A stretch of 64,000 nucleotides of DNA from an uncultured Pelagibacteraceae bacterium (GTDB lineage Bacteria; Pseudomonadota; Alphaproteobacteria; Pelagibacterales; Pelagibacteraceae). The notes under the pieces were generated by a model. That model was not told the origin of the DNA. It was given only the letters and a program-made list of their open reading frames with translations, and searched no databases. The position numbers were made by a program, and so were the translations under genes. This document shows, in pieces, positions 1-7,279 of this stretch (the first letter of the stretch is position 1; the number at the start of each line of letters is the position of its first letter). The stretch spans positions 35,668 to 99,667 of the forward strand of contig CACJNV010000003.1 of NCBI GenBank assembly GCA_902594865.1, written 5' to 3'.

Positions 1-47
1 ATTTTTTAATTTATTTATATTTATTGGCATCAAAAGATTAAAAAAGT

Positions 48-1106
48 TTAATCAAAATAAATAAATTCATAATCGCCAGTGTAGCCTGATTTTTTAAAAA
101 TCCATTTCCATGATTGAGTATCAATTAAAGTCTCAGCTGTTAATGCCCAACATTGTAAATTAAATTGTTGTTTATTATTTTTATAAGATTCTACGCAAAT
201 AAATTTATTTTTTGATAATCTTTCAATTTCTTTTAAGGCTTTTTCTAAGTTTTCTAGTTTTAAATTATGCAAAACATTTATACATATGACTAAATCAAAA
301 TGAATGTTTTTAAAACTGAATTTTTTTTTAATATCATGAAAAAAAACTTTATTTAGAAGCTCTTTTTTAGATTTCTTAATAGCGTATTTGGAAAAATCAC
401 AACATAAAATATTTTTATTTTTTAAAATTTTTTGCAACTCATATGCCAAAAAACCTTTACCACTTCCTATATCAAGGATTTTTGAATTTTCATTTAATCT
501 ATATTCTTTAACTAATTTTTTAGCTAAGTAAGTATGATAACCCTCTATGTATCTATATCCACCATATCCAAATTTTCGATTTCCATCCCAATAATCATAC
601 CCATATTTTTTAGAAACATTCATACATGCTACTTTATTGTTATTCATTCTTTCTAAATAATTTCTTTTTACTTTTTTATGTTTAAAGCTTACAAAGTTTC
701 TCAATTTTCCAATTGTCTTTGATTTTTTTTTACTAACTTCTGAAAGTTTAATTTTAAAGACCTCTTCAATATGGTTTTTATCTTTTTCATTTTGCATTTC
801 TAGTTCCTCGACTGCAAAATGAATAACTTTATTTTTCTTTAATATTTTGTTATATAAAAAATTTCTTTTTTTCTCATTTATAGGTAATTGAAATAGACTA
901 TAAAATACAAGACCATCATATTTTGAAATATCTTCTAACAGTTCCATCAATATTAAAGTACTTTCATCATATCTATATTCTGTTGCACTTAGTTGAAAAG
1001 TGTAATCTCTATTTGTACAATAATTTTGAATAACTATATTTTGAACATGTTGTGGAACTCGTTCTCCAAGAAAAGGTCTACTAAATATATAACCCTTTAA
1101 AATCAT
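48..1106 (-). CDS. Sporadic-carbohydrate-cluster domain fused to SAM-dependent methyltransferase
   Basis: A two-part protein of 352 residues. The first ~125 residues, opening with GYIFSRPFLGERVPQHVQN and containing LSATEY and DGLVFYSLFQLP, resemble the small 'sporadic carbohydrate cluster' family (LIC12192-like) that I recall as a stand-alone protein of about 130 residues in patchy surface-sugar loci. Its activity is unknown to me. After a Lys-rich linker (~125-160), residues ~195-352 are a class I methyltransferase, with the SAM-binding loop DIGSGKG at 212-218 and an acidic residue ending the next strand (CCDFS). The substrate is presumably a sugar or sugar-linked intermediate. The ATG overlaps the stop of the upstream oxygenase-like gene by 4 nt, implying coupled translation. 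The domain calls are by eye; the methyltransferase half is the more certain. Confidence 0.72.
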   Translation of the reverse strand: MILKGYIFSRPFLGERVPQHVQNIVIQNYCTNRDYTFQLSATEYRYDESTLILMELLEDISKYDGLVFYSLFQLPINEKKRNFLYNKILKKNKVIHFAVEELEMQNEKDKNHIEEVFKIKLSEVSKKKSKTIGKLRNFVSFKHKKVKRNYLERMNNNKVACMNVSKKYGYDYWDGNRKFGYGGYRYIEGYHTYLAKKLVKEYRLNENSKILDIGSGKGFLAYELQKILKNKNILCCDFSKYAIKKSKKELLNKVFFHDIKKKFSFKNIHFDLVICINVLHNLKLENLEKALKEIERLSKNKFICVESYKNNKQQFNLQCWALTAETLIDTQSWKWIFKKSGYTGDYEFIYFD

Positions 1107-1873
1107 ATGAATGGATATTTATAATTTATACCTATTTTAGTCATTGGTCTTGTTGTAATTGGCAAAAAGAATTCTCCAATCTTCTTATCCTCGTAGGGTG
1201 AAAAAATATTTTTAAATCTACAGTTTAATGACCATCTGGTCTCATTTTCTAAATTTATTATATTTCCATGTGGTAGTGTTTGGTTGAAAATTAAAAATTC
1301 ACCATATTTTATATTAATCCACTCAACTTTATTTTTAATAATATCAAATATCTGTTTACTACTTTTAATTTTTTTTTCCTTAATTTTTTTCAAGAAGAAA
1401 CTTAGTTTTTTTTGGTTAAGTATATACATAGATTTTGTTTTATAACAATTTACTAGTGGAACCCATAAATTAATTTCATATGGCGAATCTCCAGACCACA
1501 CATCTGAATGTATTGGTAGCAAAGAAGATGAATCATTAGGTACTTGAATACTTAGATTCAATCTTTTTTGCATCATTAATTCATTTCCAACGAGGGTATA
1601 AAGGTGTTCGCGAGCTAGATTAAAGTATTTATTTCTTATCGATTTATTTTTATTGAGATTGTTAAGAATTTTTACTCTTATTTTATTTAAGTCTTTGATT
1701 TTATTGTATTTATGGAATGAGTTGAGATTTAATGTCTTTTTTTTAGTTATTTTTTTTTTTATACATTTATTAAGATATTCTAAAGATTTTTTGTCTTCAA
1801 CTTTACCAATATAATAGCCATTTTGTAGAAATTTATTTATTATTTTATTTTCCTCGTTCTTAAAAAAAGTCAT
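1103..1873 (-). CDS. 2OG-Fe(II) oxygenase-like protein of a carbohydrate cluster
   Basis: A 256-residue protein with the spacing of a double-stranded beta-helix Fe(II)/2-oxoglutarate oxygenase. It shows an H-x-D pair (H122, D124 in IHSDVWSGDSP), a distal H202 in TLPHGN, and arginines at 213 and 219 that could bind 2-oxoglutarate. I recall a family of such proteins that travels with the LIC12192-like protein encoded directly downstream. A role in hydroxylating or oxidising a sugar intermediate is inference. The first ~80 residues are Lys/Asn-rich and not recognisable. It overlaps the next gene by 4 nt. Confidence 0.62.
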   Translation of the reverse strand: MTFFKNEENKIINKFLQNGYYIGKVEDKKSLEYLNKCIKKKITKKKTLNLNSFHKYNKIKDLNKIRVKILNNLNKNKSIRNKYFNLAREHLYTLVGNELMMQKRLNLSIQVPNDSSSLLPIHSDVWSGDSPYEINLWVPLVNCYKTKSMYILNQKKLSFFLKKIKEKKIKSSKQIFDIIKNKVEWINIKYGEFLIFNQTLPHGNIINLENETRWSLNCRFKNIFSPYEDKKIGEFFLPITTRPMTKIGINYKYPFI

Positions 1874-1924
1874 AGTAAAATTAATTTAACATTTAAATTA
1901 TTAATATAAAATAAATAAATCAAT

Positions 1925-2902
1925 TTATTCAAGATTGATTTTTTGCATTTTTTTTATATTAAAGTATTCTTCATTTGTTAATGGATTTTTGAAAAAATTA
2001 TTTTTAAAGGCATTTTTTAAATCTCTTACAGCACTATCAATATCATGCTTAGTTTTAAAGTTAATTGTGCTTTTAATTTTTTCAGATGATACATGATAAG
2101 ATCTAATATCATCTGTGCTTACTTTTTCCAAAAGTACTTCGTGGTCCATATTTTTTTTAACAATATTGGCAATTTCTAAAACAGGAAAATTTTCAAATCC
2201 AATATTAAAAGCCTGTCGATTTACCAATGAAGAATCTGCTTTGATCAAATCTACATAAGCTTGACACATGTCATTAATATGAATATTGGGTCTTAGTTGA
2301 TCCCCTCCAAAAACTTTAATTTTTTTTGTATGATAAGCTTGATTTGTTAATATATTTACTACTAAATCAAACCTTTGTCTTTTGCTAAAGCCACATACAG
2401 TTGAAGGCCTTGCATTAATAGTAATAAAATTTTCACTTGAATATTTATTAAGAATATTTTCACACATTACTTTATAAACTGAATAGTCAGTTAGTGGTTC
2501 AAGTTTCATATCTTCGTAAACATTTTTTTCCTTTTTTATTCCATAAACAGACGAAGAAGATGCATAAATGAATCTTTCAATTTCATTTTCTTTTGCAGCT
2601 TTAACAAAATTTTCAAAGCAGTCATAATTAATTGATTTACTTAACTTAGGATTAAGGTCATAGCTTGGATCATTGGAAATACAAGCAAGATGAATAACAA
2701 TATTGTGATCTTTAACTGAATTTGTTATTTTTTTAAGATCTCTTATATCTCCTTTAATTTTTTTTAAGTTTGGATGATCTTTTATGTGATCACCATAAAT
2801 AAATAAATCATATACAGTAACTTTATAATTTAATTTTAAAAGTATTTCTGCTAATACTGTTCCCACATATCCCGCACCACCAGGAATAAATATTTTCTTC
2901 AT
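1925..2902 (-). CDS. NAD-dependent sugar epimerase/dehydratase (extended SDR)
   Basis: A 325-residue extended short-chain dehydrogenase. The Rossmann dinucleotide loop is PGGAGYVG at residues 7-14. The catalytic triad region is visible as SSSSVYG and the YxxxK motif YSVYK. The C-terminal substrate domain contains RPNIHINDM, typical of nucleotide-sugar epimerases and dehydratases. It probably acts on an NDP-hexose in the cytoplasm. The specific reaction cannot be read from the sequence. It lies 2 nt downstream of the radical SAM gene, so the two are likely co-transcribed and may act in one pathway. Confidence 0.8.
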   Translation of the reverse strand: MKKIFIPGGAGYVGTVLAEILLKLNYKVTVYDLFIYGDHIKDHPNLKKIKGDIRDLKKITNSVKDHNIVIHLACISNDPSYDLNPKLSKSINYDCFENFVKAAKENEIERFIYASSSSVYGIKKEKNVYEDMKLEPLTDYSVYKVMCENILNKYSSENFITINARPSTVCGFSKRQRFDLVVNILTNQAYHTKKIKVFGGDQLRPNIHINDMCQAYVDLIKADSSLVNRQAFNIGFENFPVLEIANIVKKNMDHEVLLEKVSTDDIRSYHVSSEKIKSTINFKTKHDIDSAVRDLKNAFKNNFFKNPLTNEEYFNIKKMQKINLE

Positions 2903-2904
2903 TA

Positions 2905-3891
2905 TTATTTAATTATGTTATTAGAAATTGAGACTTTTTCAGCATATTCTGCTGAGATTAACTCTTCACCTGTGGCTTCATCCCATACATTACAATTTTC
3001 ACATATAGAAATATTTTTTTTATTTCCTTTAAGGTGTAGTTCTCTCCTAGTATTCAAGATTTTTGATTGCCATAATTCTTTAATAGAGTTTTTCATTATA
3101 TTTCCAGTTGGAAACTTATTGTTGTAATCAACATTACATAATGGAACATCTCCATTAGCAAAAAAAACCATTAATGACCATAATGCTACGCAAGGCAAAT
3201 TTGGTTCAAAACTTTTTTCAACTGATTTATAATTTTCTAGCTGGCCACCCCAATTAAATATATTATGATAATAAACTCTATCATTGTCTGATACATATTT
3301 TTTCCAGAAATTGTAATAGTCATCCCATTCATCCAAATTTTCTTCCTGTCTAATCATTCTAATCCACACTCTACATTTTGGGTTAATTTTGTCTCTTAGC
3401 TGTAAAAACTTAATTGCATTATCTTTTACTACCTCAAAATTCAGTCGAACTCTTATTTTTTCAAATACATCCTTTTTAAGACTATCAATTGACATTATTA
3501 CCATGCCTAGTCCAGCCTCTAATAATTCAGTTGATTTTTTTTCATTAAGCAAAGAAACATTGGTAGCTATTGATGTGTTTGTTATTCCATTTTCGAAAAA
3601 TTTGTTAATTCTTTTAGGCATTTTTTTATCAATTAAAGGCTCACCATCTCTGTAGAGACTTACTCTTTTAATTTTTTCCTTATTTGAGATAATATCGTCA
3701 CTAATTTTTTTAAAAACATCATCTTTCATAACTGGGTAGTTTCTTTCCCAATCATTTATGGTACACATTGGACATCTTGCATTACATGCATTAACAGTTT
3801 CTATTTCAACATATTTTGGATAATCAAGTAATCCATCATATGTAGATTTTAAATCTATTCTTCTATTTAAATATTTATAAAAATCTTTCAT
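2905..3891 (-). CDS. Radical SAM protein with SPASM-like C-terminus
   Basis: A 328-residue radical SAM enzyme. The 4Fe-4S/SAM motif CX3CX2C is C36, C40, C43 (NACNARCPMC). The glycine-rich SAM-binding strand follows (RDGEPL at the GGEP position). The C-terminal ~90 residues carry further cysteines (LPCVALW, VPLCNVDY, ICENC with C297 and C300), as in SPASM auxiliary-cluster domains. The layout NGDVPLCNVDYNN, then GNIMKNSIKELWQS, is characteristic. In this setting the substrate is likely a sugar or sugar nucleotide rather than a peptide, because no small precursor-peptide gene is seen nearby. That inference rests on context only. Confidence 0.82.
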   Translation of the reverse strand: MKDFYKYLNRRIDLKSTYDGLLDYPKYVEIETVNACNARCPMCTINDWERNYPVMKDDVFKKISDDIISNKEKIKRVSLYRDGEPLIDKKMPKRINKFFENGITNTSIATNVSLLNEKKSTELLEAGLGMVIMSIDSLKKDVFEKIRVRLNFEVVKDNAIKFLQLRDKINPKCRVWIRMIRQEENLDEWDDYYNFWKKYVSDNDRVYYHNIFNWGGQLENYKSVEKSFEPNLPCVALWSLMVFFANGDVPLCNVDYNNKFPTGNIMKNSIKELWQSKILNTRRELHLKGNKKNISICENCNVWDEATGEELISAEYAEKVSISNNIIK

Positions 3892-3895
3892 TAAT

Positions 3896-4408
3896 TTACT
3901 TTATCATTTTTATTACTTTTTTTTTAAATTGATTTATTCCAAGTTTATTTCTAAATTTATGATTCCATTTAGGAAAAATACTGTCGTTTTTTTTAAGAAA
4001 TGGCCCTATTTTACTTTCATGGTAAATTACAAACTTAGTTAGTGGTATCATTGTATGATAGGTATTTAATGGAGTTCTAAAAATATCATGCTTAACTAAT
4101 TTACAAATTTTTTTGATCTTTCCATTATCTTTAAAAAGTATGCTAGCCATTGATCCTTTAATTATATGGTATGTTTCTCCTTTTTTTTGATGTTTGTGAG
4201 GAAGATAGAAGTTTTTTCTTTGTTGTAAAATTACCATATCATGATGTTTATCTAAAGAATTTTTATGTAGACAAATTCTCAAATCTTTTTTTGTTTTTAT
4301 ATAATTTTTCTCTAAAAATTTAATCATTTTATGGCTTAAGAATTTGTAACTATCTTTTAGGAAAAATGATTTTGATTTTGCCTTTTTATCTTCGATTAAG
4401 TTTTTCAT
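3896..4408 (-). CDS. WbuC-like cupin fold protein
   Basis: A 170-residue single-domain cupin. The metal motif is PHKH around residues 70-73, with GETYHIIKG just after and a second histidine in NTYHTMIP. This matches the WbuC cupin family found in O-antigen clusters, whose members are thought to bind a metal and are of uncertain activity. The gene starts inside the 3' end of the RmlD-like gene (23-nt overlap) and stops 4 nt before the radical SAM start, so it sits in the middle of one transcription unit. Confidence 0.66.
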   Translation of the reverse strand: MKNLIEDKKAKSKSFFLKDSYKFLSHKMIKFLEKNYIKTKKDLRICLHKNSLDKHHDMVILQQRKNFYLPHKHQKKGETYHIIKGSMASILFKDNGKIKKICKLVKHDIFRTPLNTYHTMIPLTKFVIYHESKIGPFLKKNDSIFPKWNHKFRNKLGINQFKKKVIKMIK

Positions 4409-5276
4409 ATCTTGGATTTTTAATTAATTTTTGAATTATGTCTTCTATATTACTTATCTTAAAATTAAGCAATTTATTAAGTTTATTAGACTGTAGACTA
4501 AGATTTTTTGGTCTTTTCTCAGGAAATTTTAAATCATTTATACTAATTTTCTTTATTTTTAATTTAAAATTAGGATACTTATTTTTCAATTTTTTATAAA
4601 TAAGATTATATATTTTATATCTACTATACGATTTAGGACCACAGATATTAAATGTTCCTGTTATATTTTTTTTTAAGAAAAAATGAATTATTTTTTTTAA
4701 ATCATTTACATATAAAGGATTAAATATTTGATCATAAGCTCCAAAAAAATTTCTTTGACCTTTTTGCACTAGATTTAAAAAATCTGTTAAGAGTCCCTTT
4801 ACACGAAGGTTATCACCATAGGTTTTAGCAATCCTTAATATAGAGTAATTTGTAATATTTTTTTTTATATATTTTTCAATTAAGAGTTTTTGCATACCAT
4901 ATAAATTAATAGGATTAGTATTAGATTTTTCAGAATAGTCACCTTTATTACCGGAATATACAAATTCGGTTGAGATGAAAATAAGATGTATATCTTTGTT
5001 CTTAACTTTAGAAATTAAATTTTTCGTATATTTAACATTAATCGAGTGGGATTTTTTTTTATTTTTAAAACATTCGTCTGGATCACTAATTGCACTCAAT
5101 AAAATAATTTTGTTTATATTATATTTCTTAATTAATAATGATACATTATCATTACATAAATCAAATTTAATTCCATTTGGAATTCTATTTTTAAAATAAG
5201 TAAAGAAGTAGTTTTTGTTTGAATTTTTTAAAAATTTTCCAATTTTTCCACTCCCACCTATTATTAATACTTTCAT
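4386..5276 (-). CDS. dTDP-4-dehydrorhamnose reductase-like SDR
   Basis: A 296-residue RmlD-type short-chain reductase. It has an N-terminal GGSGKIG loop (residues 7-13), the AISDPDEC stretch where RmlD proteins carry 'aytaVDkaE', STEFVYSG, and the catalytic YxxxK (YGMQK). RmlD-like enzymes reduce a 4-keto group on an NDP-6-deoxysugar. No rmlA, rmlB or rmlC is in the window, so the substrate is probably not dTDP-rhamnose made locally. It overlaps the cupin gene downstream by 23 nt. Confidence 0.72.
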   Translation of the reverse strand: MKVLIIGGSGKIGKFLKNSNKNYFFTYFKNRIPNGIKFDLCNDNVSLLIKKYNINKIILLSAISDPDECFKNKKKSHSINVKYTKNLISKVKNKDIHLIFISTEFVYSGNKGDYSEKSNTNPINLYGMQKLLIEKYIKKNITNYSILRIAKTYGDNLRVKGLLTDFLNLVQKGQRNFFGAYDQIFNPLYVNDLKKIIHFFLKKNITGTFNICGPKSYSRYKIYNLIYKKLKNKYPNFKLKIKKISINDLKFPEKRPKNLSLQSNKLNKLLNFKISNIEDIIQKLIKNPRYEKLNRR

Positions 5277-5322
5277 CTAATATAATTTTCTTTTTCTTTT
5301 TATTTTTTTTGGGCAGTTTTTA

Positions 5323-6303
5323 TTATTTAAGGTACTTAAACCAGTCAGCCGTTGCAATTTTAATTTTCTTTTTGTCCCAAATTGGAGCATTTTTCCACAA
5401 ATTTATATTATCTAAAAGTTTATTCACACCTTGTTCAATCCCAATTTTTGGTTGCCAATTAAGGAGCCTTTTTGCTTTCTGTATTTTAGCCCATGTAATT
5501 TCTGGTTCACCTGGTCGTTTAGGTATATAAATTTTTTTGCCACCTAGTAATTTCACAATATAATTTACACTATAGCATTTTCCACTACCTACATTGATTA
5601 TTTGATTTTTCTTTTTAAGTTTTATAGATTTTACTAATGCGTCAACAACATCTGTTACATAAGTAAAATCTCTTTTTTGTTTTCCACTTCCAACGATAGT
5701 AAAGGGTTTTTTATTTAATTTTTGAGCCAAGAAGATTCCAAACATTGCCCCGTAGGAACCTGTTGTTCTAGATCTTTCACCATAAATATTAAAAAATCTT
5801 AATGAGGTAACATTTAAATTATAGATTTTCCCCCAGTTCATTACTATGTCCTCACCTAATTTTTTAGTTAAAGCATACGGGTACTGAGGATTGAGCTTTT
5901 CAAGTTCGTCTGTTGGATATTTTTTTGGTATCCCGTAAGATGATGATGAGGCTGCATATATGATTTTTTTAACTTTATATTCACGTGAATTTTCCAAGAT
6001 ATTTAAGGTTCCTTTCACATTTACGTTAAAATATTTAGTTGGTTTATTTATACTTGGCACAATGTCAGCAATTGCTGCTAAATGAATAACCACATCTATT
6101 TTTTTGAAATATTTTTTCCATTCTCCATTTTTAGATATATCTACTTTAATAAGTTTAATTTTCTTAATGGAGTTTTTAATATTGGAAATTTTTCCATTAG
6201 ATAAATCATCAATAATTGTAACAGTGTGATTAAGTTTAACTAGCTGATCAACTAAATGACTTCCCAAAAAACCACAACCCCCTGTAACTAATATTTTTGC
6301 CAT
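5323..6303 (-). CDS. UDP-sugar 4-epimerase-like SDR
   Basis: A 326-residue extended SDR with GGCGFLGSH (residues 8-16), HLAAIADIVPS, SSSSYG, the YxxxK motif YALTK, RFFNIYGER and the C-terminal GSGKQKRDFTYV. These are the hallmarks of the GalE/WbpP/UDP-glucuronate 4-epimerase group, which interconvert UDP-hexoses in the cytoplasm. Exact specificity is undetermined. A 46-nt gap separates it from the downstream RmlD-like gene. The upstream membrane-protein gene ends 6 nt before its start. Confidence 0.78.
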   Translation of the reverse strand: MAKILVTGGCGFLGSHLVDQLVKLNHTVTIIDDLSNGKISNIKNSIKKIKLIKVDISKNGEWKKYFKKIDVVIHLAAIADIVPSINKPTKYFNVNVKGTLNILENSREYKVKKIIYAASSSSYGIPKKYPTDELEKLNPQYPYALTKKLGEDIVMNWGKIYNLNVTSLRFFNIYGERSRTTGSYGAMFGIFLAQKLNKKPFTIVGSGKQKRDFTYVTDVVDALVKSIKLKKKNQIINVGSGKCYSVNYIVKLLGGKKIYIPKRPGEPEITWAKIQKAKRLLNWQPKIGIEQGVNKLLDNINLWKNAPIWDKKKIKIATADWFKYLK

Positions 6304-6309
6304 TTAAAC

Positions 6310-6789
6310 TTAAAAATAAAAATTTTTTTTATGAATATTGTAAAATTTTCTTAATTTTAGAATTACATTCATTTTTCTAATACCATTTTTTTTTATTTGA
6401 AAAAATTCTTTTTGAGAATTTACTAACTTATTTTCTTTTAAAATTCTAATTCTTTTATCAAATTCATTTTGAACAATATTGTTTGTTATCTCTTTTATCC
6501 TATATTTATTTTTATTTTTTGATAAAAATACTAATATTTTTATTGATACAGATTTTGTAATTATTCCATAGATCCAGGTGTATATAGTGAATAGAAATGT
6601 TAGGATTGAAAAATTCAGCCACATTAAATCTAAATTAAATTTTTGTTTAAAAATGAAAATTGATGCATTAAATATAATGATTGAAAAATAAGCGATAATT
6701 ACAAATAAATATGTATTAGATATCATTTTTTTGATTAAAGTTAAAAAAATTATAATTAGTAAAATATTGATCACTAATAAATTAAGCAT
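6310..6789 (-). CDS. Small membrane protein with basic soluble tail, function unknown
   Basis: Not recognised. The 159 residues begin with about three hydrophobic helices (approximately residues 2-20, 27-48 and 56-77). A positively charged cytoplasmic-looking tail follows (about 85-159, NKYRIKEI, IRILKENKLV). The tail has the look of a small winged-helix or DNA-binding-like fold, but no motif proves it. The gene overlaps the upstream gene by 8 nt. That gene encodes a protein of the same size and layout, so the two probably form a pair. Confidence 0.6.
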   Translation of the reverse strand: MLNLLVINILLIIIFLTLIKKMISNTYLFVIIAYFSIIIFNASIFIFKQKFNLDLMWLNFSILTFLFTIYTWIYGIITKSVSIKILVFLSKNKNKYRIKEITNNIVQNEFDKRIRILKENKLVNSQKEFFQIKKNGIRKMNVILKLRKFYNIHKKNFYF

Positions 6790-7279
6790 AGTAAAAATAT
6801 TTTCTTAAAAAAGTATGTATTTTAGAAATAGTTAATCCGATAGAATTTATTTGAATAATATCTCTCTTTTTTTTAATAGATTTAATTATTAATAAAAGTT
6901 TGATTCTATCACGAGTAAAAACATTTAAATTTTTGTTACCTGAGTAAATTTGAATCCATTTATATTTATTTATTCGCTTTTTATCCTTTATAGCTTCCAG
7001 CATTGAGACAGTAAAACCCCAGATTAATATACTCCAAAATGTAAAATTTATAATGATGGATGAAGTAAGAATTAAAATTGATGCTAAAATAAAAATTTCA
7101 TTTATTTTGAAAAAAAATACTCCAAAATAAATAATCAACAAATAACACGTGATAGAGGTGATTAAAAAGTTTGTTTTTGGATCAATCTTCTTAAAAATAA
7201 AACTAAAAATAGCTAATTGTAATAATTGAGAAATACATATTAGAAAAGTTATAATTATGAATTTAATTTCTATGGTCAT
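6782..7279 (-). CDS. Small membrane protein, partner of the following gene, function unknown
   Basis: Not recognised. The 165 residues contain three or four hydrophobic segments (about 6-29, 38-58 and 63-92), then a basic C-terminal tail of ~65 residues (KDKKRINKYKWIQIYSG and onward). The tail ends in YFYYA. Its start abuts the stop of the large membrane-protein gene upstream (adjacent bases 7279/7280), and its own 3' end overlaps the next gene by 8 nt. The three genes are therefore tightly coupled and may form a membrane complex acting on a lipid-linked sugar. That is inference from position. Confidence 0.58.
   Translation of the reverse strand: MTIEIKFIIITFLICISQLLQLAIFSFIFKKIDPKTNFLITSITCYLLIIYFGVFFFKINEIFILASILILTSSIIINFTFWSILIWGFTVSMLEAIKDKKRINKYKWIQIYSGNKNLNVFTRDRIKLLLIIKSIKKKRDIIQINSIGLTISKIHTFLRKYFYYA

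Noticed and set aside
1-47. Left-edge 47 bases
   Set aside because: A/T-rich sequence after the stop of the first gene; nothing recognisable.
2905-3891. RiPP biosynthesis cluster around the radical SAM/SPASM gene
   Set aside because: No short precursor-peptide gene, peptidase or dedicated exporter lies nearby; all neighbours are sugar enzymes.
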